From the NCBI GenBank assembly GCA_963556695.1, contig CAUWAG010000013.1, forward strand, positions 248,001-312,000: a stretch of 64,000 nt of DNA, given 5' to 3'. A program made the position numbers and the translations under genes. Origin of the DNA: Anthostomella pinea (lineage: Eukaryota > Ascomycota > Sordariomycetes > Xylariales > Xylariaceae). Under the pieces are notes generated by a model. That model was given only the letters and a program-made list of their open reading frames with translations. It was not told the origin of the DNA and did not search any database. Positions 13,409 to 24,207 of this stretch are shown piece after piece (position 1 is the first letter of the stretch; the number at the start of each line of letters is the position of its first letter).

Positions 13409-14029
13409 AAACTTCATATTTTTATTGTAAGAAATCTGAATATATAAAGTTACTCGAAGTTTAATACCTTTATGAGTAATAATTATAATAAGTAAGTTTT
13501 TAATAATATATTGTAAGGGTATTGTACCGGCACAACAGGCCTACCAGCCCCCGACCGGAGCCCTAAGGCTCCACTGTTATATTCCTTAAAATCACCAATT
13601 CCCACAATCTCAGCAGGCTAGATTGTAGTATCTGGATACACCTACTTCTTGGAATCACCACCATCACCTTGCTTCAGCATTCAGCTACCTAAACTCTTAT
13701 ATATAGAAGTATTATTTATATAATAACTTGTCGATTATAGCTAGTAGTATTATAATATATATAAGGAATTATTAAAAGAAATAAGACTTATTTCTAATCC
13801 AATTAAAAGGTTATAACATTTTACTGTACGATAAAGATATGTCAATATGTTTAAGAGATTATATAATGTCGGATATAGACGGCGGTATTATATTTATAGT
13901 TAATAATACATAAAAACTTATATACCGTCTTTTTAATTATACTTAATATAACACGTATATAATAAGGATAATATAAAGTATGTTACAATTTTATTATATT
14001 AGAAACGTAAAAAATGTAATAATAACAAC

Positions 14030-14186
14030 TGTGACGGAACGCTCATTATAACTACCATGCCACGGCTGTTCCTCCCAAACGGATGTCAAATATCAAGCGT
14101 GGCAGCTTGATATTCAATGGTGGTACGTGTACTCATGTCCGGGCTCCAACACTCACCACATAGGCTATGTGTACCAGACTATGACA
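14030..14186. mobile_element. 157-bp LTR-like insertion, family 2
   Basis: A normal-GC insert beginning TGTGACGGAACGC and ending GACTATGACA, flanked by perfect ACAAC duplications (14025-14029 and 14187-14191). The TG...CA ends and 5-bp duplication point to a very short solo LTR or a deletion derivative. It contains the near-palindromic pair ATATCAAGCGTGGC / GCTTGATATT. It has no coding capacity. Confidence 0.7.
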
Positions 14187-14484
14187 ACAACGTAAATAAA
14201 TACGATTACTTTTAAATATCAAGTTACTATACAGCTTATTGTTTTTCTTATAATTAAATTGTATGTTTTTTTAAGAAGACTTAAATAAAATAAATAACGG
14301 GTATCATAGATTTATAATAGAAACGGGCGGTAATATAAAAACTGGATACGATGATTAAAAACTTATAAGGTATTTATCAACGTAAATACACATATGATTT
14401 TTAATACAAATAAGTGTAGCGGTTCTAGCTTTAACTAGTATAGAAATAGTAGTTATTCAAAAAGACGGCGGTAATTAATAAACT

Positions 14485-14686
14485 TGTGGGAACAGGCTTG
14501 AACGATCAATCATAATACTCGAGTATGGGGTCAAGGTCATGATGTTGCTGATGGTTGGATTAAGAAGTCTAGCTGGACCTGCAGGTCTGGCGAAGTGACC
14601 TCACAATCTGGTATCTAATCTCTTATCTAATTATACATGTGGGTCTTGAATGGATGGTTTGACTGTGAAATCACATGGATCCAACA
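14485..14686 (-). mobile_element. Short LTR-like element, family 1 copy C
   Basis: A 202-bp reverse copy, starting TGTGGGAACAGG and ending ATGGATCCAACA on the plus strand. The flanks are AAACT (14480-14484) and AAGCT (14687-14691), a 5-bp duplication with one G-to-A difference of the kind RIP makes. It groups with copy A in internal sequence (shared GAGGTCACTTCGCCAGACCT on the antisense strand). Confidence 0.82.
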
Positions 14687-15399
14687 AAGCTTATTATAAA
14701 ATTAATATAAAATTAACGTTTTGATTTAAAAAATATATATACGAGATATAAGCAGTTATTATATTAAAAGAAGTTGTTAATCTGCTTAAATATTTAATCA
14801 GCAGTATTTGTGAATATTGAAATATAAATGTGTCTTTGATAAAAAACATAAAGATTAATAACATTAAAATGCCGGGAAATAAACTGCAGTAATATAAGAA
14901 AATAATAGGATTTTTATAATAATAAGCTTATTAAGTCTTTTTTTTAAAAAGTGGTTAAAGTTACGTAAATATGAAGAAAAATAAAGCTATAAAAAGTTTA
15001 AACCCTTAAAAATAGCAGCGAAAATAATGACAAGGATAAAATTGAAAAGATTATTTAATGAATTATTATAAGAAAGTAAGACATATATAGATACATAGTA
15101 AGATAAAAGGATTAAATTAAGCATATATTAAAAAGAGCAGCATAATAAGTTTTTAAAATAGTGCTAGCTTATAATAAAAAAGAAAAAGATAAAAGAGGTA
15201 GTAAATTATTAAAAGTTTTTAGAAATATATATTTCTTTATATAAATTATATAATTTACAAGTAGAAATTACAAGGGAACGGCAACTTTTCATCAGCCACC
15301 TAACCTTTTCATCAAGGCTTCTAATTGATCAACCAATGATAATGGCATTGCGTTATAGTGAATCAGACTTACAGCTTGCTGTCTAAGTTAAACAACACG

Positions 15400-15654
15400 T
15401 GTGTCGGTCTGACCTTCTGGAAGTCTGTCAACCCATCAGGGTGGCCTGTGCGCAGCATCACATGACCTGGCGCACAAGACGTGTGGCCACAACTGTACTA
15501 GGCTAGGTAATAGTGGGGCGGATGGAAGGATCGTTAATCCCACCAGAATGGGCTGGCGGGTCAGATCCTTCTTTCCCTCCCCACTAAGAGATTCTTACAC
15601 GTAGGTAGTGCAATCAGGACTTTTATGTCCTCATCCTATTTACGCATCATGACA
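15400..15654. mobile_element. 255-bp LTR-like insertion inside pogo copy 2, family 3
   Basis: It begins TGTGTCGGTCTGACC, ends TACGCATCATGACA, and is flanked by perfect ACACG duplications (15395-15399 and 15655-15659). Comparison with copy 1 of the transposon shows that the flanking sequence is continuous once the insert is removed, so the insertion is certain and later than the transposon. The ends fit a solo LTR. Confidence 0.8.
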
Positions 15655-16960
15655 ACACGACCCTCATATTACTATTGACAAACTTTCTAAGACTTTCTAT
15701 GTCCCATATAATATCTTAAAGGCTAGAATTGCCGGCTGACTACCACAATATGATAACATATACAATACTTTGAAACTTATGATTTTTGAAAAGAATATTA
15801 TTCTTTCTTTTATTCTTGATCCGAATATGCGAGCATTTCTATCCTAGCACAGTTATGTTAAAGACATAACAAATCAATTGTTGGCAGTATACAAGACTGG
15901 ACGCATTAGAAAGAACTAAATGTATAACTTTATTAAACGTATACCAGGCCTCTTGACGTGTTTTCATTATAGCATGGACTACCAGAGAATCTTGAACAAA
16001 GATCTAGACGTGTATCGTGCGTGGTTTTGCTAAGTTACGGCAGCATTCACGAAACATGGTATCAAGACATGGATATTTATAACTTTAATAAGACTGGGTT
16101 TATGATAGGTATTATTGTGTCTGGCATGGTTATCATAAGTGCTAAAAGACATAACAGGCCTAGACAAGCTCAGCAAAGTAACAAAGAATGGTCTATAGCA
16201 ATCTCTGCTATTAATACTGATGGTTGGGTGGTCTCGCCGTTTATTATTTTACAAGGCAAAACCCACCTTACGTCATGGTATCGCGACACAACATTACCAC
16301 ACGATTGGAAGTTGGCCGTGTCTGACAATAGATGAACTACAAATGAGATCAGTTTGAAATGGATTTAGCATATCAACAAGTATAACAAATTCTGGTTAAA
16401 GGAAAAGAAAGATTTGGAAATGCACCCAAATTGGTGGGCAGCTAGATATGGGCAGTCGTCCCCCACCAGACCCACCAGGGCATAGATCAACCTATCGTCC
16501 AATCAGTCACGGGCTCAGTTACGTGACCCGGGGATCATTGGGACCATTGCTAGACCTGATAGATGGTAGAACCATCACAACGGTCGTATGATTGAGGATC
16601 TCATCCGGTGTCATATAACCCGTGTTTTAAAGGAGAACTTCTTTACAGCATTTTGTGAAGCACATAACGCTGTTATGATGCCAGGAAACATCTGAGCAGG
16701 TTTTAGTGCCACTGGGCTTGTTTGTTTTGACCTAGAAAGTATCATTTCAAAGCTGGATGCTGTCGCTATTATATGAACACCGTCGCCAGACCCCAATCTG
16801 CCACCCACTACTTGGACTTCAAAGACGCCTACCACCATTAACAAAGCGGTAAACCAATCAGTTTATATCCAGAATTGAGTCAGAAACCACCAGGGAAGCT
16901 CACCTATATCAATAATTGATACATTGAGCTCATTTTTAAAGGCTATATATGGTCTTATGC
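15655..16960 (+). pseudogene. pogo-type transposase of copy 2, broken and partly replaced
   Basis: The longest fragment (16021-16335) contains the first catalytic block (MDIYNFNKTGFMIGII, with N in place of the usual D/E after the first aspartate) and the following RNaseH-fold strand (WVVSPFIILQGKTHLTSWY). After 16377 the frame runs into foreign DNA and the block equivalent to LLILDGHKSHH of copy 1 is missing. It resumes near 16590 as IEDLIRCHITRVLKENFF with stop codons. Not functional. Confidence 0.8.
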
Positions 16961-17900
16961 ATAAGGTCACTTTGATTGATTCCTAGGTCCGCAAGCTAGA
17001 GAAGGCCAATCACTTATTAAGTACATATTAGAGAACAAAAAACAAATATCTGGTAAAAAAAGGAGTACTTTCTGACCATAATACGCGAACTTGTACAATA
17101 GAGATAAAAACGTCTGAAGAAAGGAATCCAATTGATTTGATTGAATTAAATACGTTGTGATCAAATTATTTGGCATGTTGGTTGGAAGGTTGGTAAGAAG
17201 TTGCCGTTCGCTTGTAATTGCCGCTCGCTTGTCATCTATATTAGCGGATTAATTTGTTGTATTATAATAGACTTTGAAAAAGTATTCGGTCTTCAAGTTA
17301 ATATAAACGCGGTTTAAGTTATATAATAGTTAAAATGAATATCACGAATTCAAACAACAACAGTTATTTATATGATTAAGTAAAAGTTAAAAAGTTAGAA
17401 AGTTTGATACTACCGCTGTTTTAAAATAAGGCAGCTCTATATAGTCGGATATATATATATCAGGTTTAATATTAAAATGTTTAAAGGCTTTTACATTAAT
17501 TAAATTATTTTTACATATAAGATAAGTTAAAAACTAGCTAGTTAATTAACTAATTAAGAAACAGTTAGCTAATTGAGAAATAGCTATCTAATTAACTAGC
17601 TGGTTAATATAGAAGCAAGTATTTTAACTATATAAAGCTTAACATTAAAACGGGATGAAAAGCATTTATATGAATTAAATCGCTGCTATATATAAGGAAA
17701 GTTAAAAGCTAGCTAGCTTGTTAGACAGGTAAAAATAAACACCTAGCTAAGAAAATAACCAGTTAGTTCAAAAGCAGCTAGTTAGTTAAAGGCCGGGTAT
17801 TTTAACTATATAAACCTCAGCGTTGAAGCGGAATTAACAGCCTTTATACTGATTAAATCGCAAGATGTTGAGCAAGGTAAAACGATTAATACGGGAAGTT

Positions 17901-18165
17901 AAAAATAAACGATAAGTGTTGAATACACGGATGTTGATGGATTTTATTGATTGTCTTGTTTTTATTCAGCGTACAGAGATTGATCATCTGTCTTCTTGGT
18001 GGGTCGGATGCCCTGTGCGTCTCTGCCCCACTGGGGATCTTCCGGTGTCTATTTCCGGCTCTCATTCAACAATAAGTCCTTTACTCGTTCCTTGTTATAA
18101 AGCTTATCTTATAAATATAAATGTCGGTATTAAATGCACCACCCCTCGTACACCACCTCCAGCAA
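17901..18165. other. Transition from AT-rich block to normal DNA
   Basis: Base composition returns to normal here. An 86-residue open frame (17916-18176) has no recognisable features. A CT-rich tract (repeated CTCTTTTCT) follows at about 18248-18290 inside the 3' end of the H+-ATPase pseudogene. Confidence 0.4.
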
Positions 18166-21100
18166 TCAGACTATAGTGATAATAACTCCGCCAGGTGTAT
18201 AACAAGTAGTATGCCAGAATTTTCCAAACTCCGGACCATGCCTTCGTCTCTTTTCTTTTCTCTCTTTTCTTTTCTCTCTTTTCTTGTTCCAGCCACTGCT
18301 CTCCTCCTCCTCAACGAACTGCTTCTGCTCGACGTAGAAGCGGTCGCCGCGGTCGTCACGCTCGTTCTCAATGGCCACCTTACTCAGGTGCGTCAGGATG
18401 TTCTCCATCATGGTGTTATGGGCCAGCGCTTCTTGCGGCCCAGGTCGTCGAGGCTCTTCGTCTTGGTCATAGTGTGGTAGACGATGGCGACGACGATGAC
18501 GCACGCGATCGAGTACACCCACTCCACGACAATAGTCACTCTTCGAGAGCTTGGTCGACAGCGAGGCCGGGGAGAGGCTCGCCGGCCCCGCCGCTGAACC
18601 AGCTGAAGCCCGCGAAGAGCGTCGCCAGGACGTCAACGCCGAAGATGGCGCTGACGAGCTGCCACGACTGCGTGATCTCGAAGCCGCGCGTCACGAAGAG
18701 CAATTCTCCTGGAGGAAAATGATCTCTTGGATGCCGCCGTGGTTCTGGATAGAGCGTGCCGCGGAGGACCCACGTGTCGAGCGCAAGCAGGGAGCCCAGG
18801 ACCACGCTGATGATCCAGATCTTGGGCAGCTGCCACTCGACGGGGCGCTTCTCAAAGTGCGCTGTGTCGTAGGCGACGGCGATAGTAGCTAGATCGGCGA
18901 ACAGGGCGAGGAAGACGATGAGGTCGGCGCGGATCGTCTCGTTGATGTTGATCATGGACGTGACTAGGTAGATCGCAGACACAGAGCGATACGGTACTGG
19001 ATATGGGCCTTCATGCGCTGAAAAATTTGCCGGGAAATTTCGATTGCTGAGGCGATAGTACTGAGACCAGGAGCGAGGAGAACGATATCGGCAGCAGCTG
19101 GCGCCGCCTCGGTAGCGCCTTCAACGGGAATGCCGCAGTCGGACTTCTTGAGCGAGGGGGCATCGTTGACACGTCGCCAGTCATGGCTGTCAGATGACCG
19201 CGCTGCTGGAGCATCTCGACGACCTGGTACTTGTGCTCGGGAAACACCTCGCGAACCCGTCAGGCTTCAGCCCGCTCACAGAGGTCGTGCATCGCAGTGC
19301 CAGCCATGTCGCTGTGAAGGAGTTTGTCAGAGTTATAAACCTTGGTTCCGAGCGCCAACATTCGACAAGTCTCTTTGGCAATGGCAATGGCATCGCCAGT
19401 TAACATTTTGACGGAAAGACCAAGAGCCTGGGCCTCAGCAATGGTCTGGGCGGTATCGGAACGAAGGTGGTCGAAGAGCGAGATTATGCCGAGCATCTCC
19501 CAGGGGCCGTCCTCATCTTGGATGGCGACGGCGAGGGAGCGGAAACCGCTGCGAGAAAATTTCGTGGCCTTCTCCTTGAACAGGGCCTCCTGCTCCGCGC
19601 TGCAGTTGGTCAAAGCCAGGACAGCCTTGGGAGCACCCTTGGTGCAGGTGTAGCAGACGCCATTGTGCATAAAGACGGCAGTGATCCGCTTGGAGACGGG
19701 TCGAAGGGGGTGAACTTGTCAGTCTTCCAGTCCTCGCTAATCATGCCTTTGGCTTTGGGGTATCTCTTGAGGGTCAGAACGGTGATCTTGTCGATGGGGT
19801 CGAGCGCCTTGATGTTGTGCGACGAGGCCAGAGCGGCGACGGCCATCATCCAGTTGATGTCCACACCTTCCATGACGAAGGGCTCGCGGACGGAAAGCCG
19901 GTTGGCGGTGAGGGTACCGGTCTTGACGGAGCAGAGGATGTCCACACCCGCGAGCGAGTCGATGGCCGTGAGCTTCTGAACAATTGCTTTCTCCTTGGCT
20001 AGATATGCCGCACCGACGGCGAGGGTAGTAGTCGTGACGACCGGCAAGCCGACGGGGACTCCAATGATTAGGAGAATCAGAGCATAGGTCAGCAGGTTGC
20101 TGGACGACTCTTCGGGCAGGACGATGTGCAGGTTGCGGTAGAAATCACCAATCCAGGCAACCAGGATCCAGAAACCAACGAGAACGAGAAGGGTTGTGCC
20201 GATGGAGTCCATAATAGCCTTGAAATGACCAGAATCTTTTGTGCCTTGCACGAGAGTAGCTGTCTTGCCGACGCAGGAGGCCTTGGCACCGCAGGTAACA
20301 ACACCATACGCCTTGCCGCGCTTGCAACCGGTGGTGTAGAAGACAGTGTCGGTCATCTACTTCTCGACAGCCAGAGACTCTCCGGCAATAGCGCTTTGAT
20401 CAATGGCAACGATGGCATGGCCGATGTGTGGTGTTCTTTCCTCATCATCCTCTTCGAACTTCTCACGGCGCGGTGAAGTCACATCCTGTGCGTTGAGCTC
20501 AGCTTGATACTAGGCTTGTCCGTTGGGGTTATTATATTCGCAGATCAAACGGGCATCTCCGGCAACCACTTACCCGCCCTCGATGATGAGCTGTGCAAGT
20601 TAGTGTCTGTTCAGAATAAGGGATACCACGAGCAATATGAACTCACAATGTCTCCCCGGTACCAATTCTCTGGCCCAAATCTCTTGTTCCTGACCATCCC
20701 GGACGACGCGTGCCTTCATAGCAATGTCGCCCTTCAGACTAGCCACGACATCCGCTGCTTGCTTTTCCTGGTACCAACCAACGACGGCGTTGAGCAAGAG
20801 GATACCGATGATGATACCAGCGTCCAGCCAGTCCTCCATGCCGAGGGCGACGATGACTGCAACTTCCATGACTATGGGCAAATACGTTAGCCAGGTATGT
20901 CATCACACAAGTGAGAGTGCTCAAGACCAACCATAGAGAACCGGTCCACGGAAGAAGCCAATGAAATTGAGAAGCATGTTCCCCTTTTCAGAAGCCAGCT
21001 CGTTCCACCCAGTGAATTTCCGTCTCCGTTCAACATCCAATGTCGAAAGGCCATCTCTGAGATCGGTATTCAGCCAATCGCTCGGCGTCTCGATGTCACT

Positions 21101-21473
21101 CAGGGACGCCTGCGCGCAGCCGTTCTTGCCGCCTCGTGTTGAACGGGGCAAAAGTGGATTGTTGGCTTCTGTGCCATGGCCTATTTAACACCTCGCCAGA
21201 AAGCCCACCATGGTAATCAGGCTGCATGGTAAGTCAGCAAGGTGGGCTACAAGTTGGGGGAACTAGTGAAAGGACACACGCTCTGTACCGGTCCAAGTAC
21301 GGGTTGTCACCGTGATTGTTTGTGTCGACATTGTTGTTTCTCTGGGTTTCAGTCAAGAAACTGCCAGTCTCGAGATTAGTAGGTTCCTCAATCGCTTTGC
21401 CGATGTAGCCAGGTGGCGCCATTTCTTTCTTGTGGCTGCTGAAAAGCTTCACCTTCTCAAAATTGGGTGCCAT
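18166..21473 (-). pseudogene. Plasma-membrane H+-ATPase (P3A type) pseudogene
   Basis: A P-type proton pump would energise the plasma membrane; the matching pieces run almost full length on the minus strand. Start MAPNFEKVKLF at 21473; cytosolic and M1 part with NMLLNFIGFFRGPVLYG (about 20930-21150); M2 with GIIIGILLLNAVVGWYQEK; actuator region; M3-M4 and phosphorylation site (19610-20356); nucleotide-binding KGAPKAVL; hinge MLTGD; M5-M8; C-terminal tail. It is dead several times over. The invariant phosphorylated Asp of DKTGT is Val (CSVKTGTLT), and the TGES motif reads AGES. Stops lie at 20570-20572, 20510-20512, 20357-20359 and 19260-19262. Frameshifts occur near 20645, near 19697 (one base lost in the FDPVSKR block) and near 19172 (one base lost in GDGVNDAP). 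Part of the M7-M8 region is missing. Confidence 0.92.
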
Positions 21474-24207
21474 GTTATGAGTTAAGGTACAGTCCAGCTG
21501 TAGGGAAAGGAAGAAATGAGAAACAAGGAAACAAAAACGCGGAGAGGAGGGCGAGGTGGTAGATTTGAGGAAAAGACCAAGTGCTCAACGATGGGATGAG
21601 TAGTCGATACTTACACGGATTGACTGGGAGATAGATTAAGGACGAACCGACGAAGGCGTTACCGGGGAACTTCTGCAGGACAAAAAACTCCACATGATGT
21701 TTCTACCTAAGGATTCCTGGAGTCGGGTGTGCGATTTCTTAGAGTTGCCAGTGAAGCAACGGGGACTTTCCAGTTTCGTCCCCTTGACCCTCAATATGGT
21801 ATGGGACGGTATGCCAATCAGAAGCTGAGATTAAAGTTGTATCGCCAGCAAGGTCCCTCTAACTAGCATCTACCAAGACTGGGGCGACGACCCGTTTCGA
21901 GTCAACGTCTACAGGCACTGGAAGGGTTCTTCTGGTGGTATCAAGCAAAGCGATGTTCAATGGGTGCAATCCTCGAATGCCTCAAAGAAATAGGTGACGC
22001 TTATCGATCCCATCCAGGGGTCCGTGAGTCCGCAACAGCGACGGTAAACATGGTCCCTGATCTCAGTTTCAGCATTGATTTGAGATGAAGCTGTCGCATT
22101 TTGACCTTTTAAGGGTGTCACGTGACCGAGCCCTTGCTACATTGCTGGCATATCTGGCGCCCGAGCACGAAGAGGGCACGAAGCACTGGCTAGTCTTGCA
22201 ACTGGGCACCGTCAGGGACAGCATCGGGGTGACGGGTCTCTGTCCGATCATAAACATAATGGAACAGAAACACCTGAGCTGCCACCTCTCTGGCCCAAGG
22301 ACACCTTTGTTGAACGTCACTGGTCACGCTTTTCGTCCGAATGCAGCGGTTGCCAAGAGAGGGGAATGAGTGATCTACGCCTTCACAAGATGACACAGAG
22401 AGGCAGCCGGCAGAGTCGTGGGATAATGATAGCACTTCTGCTGTGTCACTCAGTTCGTCGGTGTCTCATTAAACCACTCAACAGCATCTCCCCGTGAAAC
22501 TCACGTCGGGGCAAGATATGACTCCTGTAATAATGTGGCCTGCGGGTTCCGCAGTACCACCGCGGTAGAGCTAGACGAATATCGGTATCGCCGCTGCGAA
22601 AACCCGGGGCACCAACATCATACTGCCGTAGGCGGTGATCAACGAAGTCTGGCCCGGGCCTGCCACGCCTGGACAGCCTTTCGCTAGCAGTTCAACGTAT
22701 CAACCGGTGCTCCGAGGGGTTCGAAGAGGGTCAATGCAAATTGCAAATTGCGACGTACCTCGCCGGGCAGGGCAGCAGAGCAATGAATGCTACGCAGGGC
22801 TTCGTGCTCCCTGACACCTTGAGGCTCGAGCAGTTCGAGGTTCAGACACAGCTACCCCGAGCTCGCCAACCGAACATTGACGAGGGTGGTGTCGGACAGC
22901 CACTCATGAATATGACGGTGGTGGGCTGGGACGGGACAGAGTGGAGCCTTTGCGGATCCCGAGACCTGGATCGATGAAACGGAAGGGGGTCAAACCGCTA
23001 CCCTTCTCAGCTACCTGGCACAGCGACAGCAAAGTCATGGATGATAACGGCAAAGGGCAGGGGCTAAGGCGTGTCTCACAGATCAAAAGCGGCAAAATTC
23101 AAGTTTTTGGGAGGCTTTCCACTCTTTGGCGGCGTTCTTGGCCAAAACTCTTGACTGTGAGATATGGCCATGTCGGCAGCCGTCCTCGGTACCGATCAAC
23201 TTCATGAGCGGCCAGGAGGCTTTCTTGGACGTTAGCACTGATCCAACGAGAAGCTTGATACGAAGAGCTTCATAGTGCAATCCTTTGGGGGAGATCCTAT
23301 CCGGTTGAACTGTGTGAGGGTGGACCATATCGTCGTGGACAAAGCATTTTGCCTCCCAGCCTCATACACCTTCGACTCTCGAGAGACCACGCCGCCACGA
23401 TGCAATTGCCGCCCATGACCCTTGCACGATCCGCGACGGGCCTGGGTGGTCAAACCTCAAGAACCTGGTCTTGCCAAGATCGCAACTAGGTAGAAAATCA
23501 GCGCTGCGACTCGTGACGGTGCAAAACGGAATGCAAAACGGAATGCAAAATGAGCTTGCTTGGCTGTCTCGACGCGTGGTCACTATCTCTCATACATCGG
23601 CAGGAGAGCATGCCTCGCTAGCATCCGCAAGGAAGGTATGTCGAGAAGTGACAGGTGATCGGAGACCTTCGTGCTGAGACTTCTTCTGCTACCCGCGTTG
23701 GATAGTTGGGCAAGTGAGCGATTTGATCAGACACCCGTGGTTCTCACACCCGGTGCTGTGTCAAGTTCGAGTCCAGACTTACTTGAGAGATGGACACGTT
23801 GACGTTGGGTATTGGTAGCACAGGTGAAATCCCCTCCAGTTTCACCTGGACGGAGCCCGCTTTACCAATGCCAAGAGCTCTTGCTCTGATGGTAGTCTTC
23901 CCATCCCCGACGCCCAGCTGATCAACAGCTGCCTAGACTCGCCTCCAGCTGGCGGTACTAAGCCAGTAAAAGAGTTGATCCGGTGCTCCGCTTTCAATTC
24001 CACCCATCAGGCTTACCTAAGCTGGGCTCCCGCCTGCTCCACTTCCGTCACCCCATGCGATAAGATAAGGAACCAATTTTTTTTTTGAAGTGGGTGGTTG
24101 GCCATTGCCCGAATCTGAGAGCAAAGTGTCCCACGATAAAGTACCTAGAGGTATTGAGTGTTCGACCTCATTGACTCCTGATCCCCCTTCACCTTGAGGA
24201 CGTCGCC
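21474..24207. other. Long intergenic stretch, no gene seen
   Basis: About 2.7 kb with normal GC and only short unconvincing frames (largest about 94 residues). A tandem copy of ACGGAATGCAAA occurs at about 23525-23550. GTTCGAGTCC at about 23764 resembles a Pol III B box but lacks a matching tRNA fold. The last few hundred bases should contain the DBP9 promoter; a T-run lies at about 24077-24087. Confidence 0.5.

Larger units (their letters stand above)
15247..17241 (+). mobile_element. pogo/Fot-type DNA transposon, copy 2 (inverted relative to copy 1)
   Basis: Homologous to 10462-12189 over most of its length, on the plus strand. The right end (GCCGCTCGCTTGTCATCTAT, followed by TA at 17242) matches the family terminus; the left end near 15247 is degraded, so its exact base is uncertain. 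Two differences from copy 1 stand out. A 255-bp LTR-like element sits at 15400-15654. About 16378-16590 is unrelated, non-AT-rich DNA that replaces the DDE core. Confidence 0.8.
8990..17900. repeat. AT-rich RIP block built from decayed repeats
   Basis: GC content drops sharply near 8990 and recovers near 17900. The AT-rich tracts (for example 9720-10460, 12504-13199, 13414-14024, 14192-14479, 14692-15246 and 17244-17900) are dense in TA and have no usable reading frame. This is what repeat-induced point mutation (CpA to TpA) leaves of old transposons. Short islands of normal composition interrupt it; most coincide with insertions described separately. One more island at about 13530-13710 (starting near TGTACCGGCACAACAGG) has normal composition but I could not find matching target duplications for it. 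Between 17520 and 17770 there are many short CTAGCTAGTTAATTAA-like repeats. Confidence 0.8.

Noticed and set aside
23755..23790. GTTCGAGTCC as a Pol III B box of a second tRNA or SINE
   Set aside because: No upstream A box at suitable spacing, no acceptor-stem pairing and no target duplication were found.
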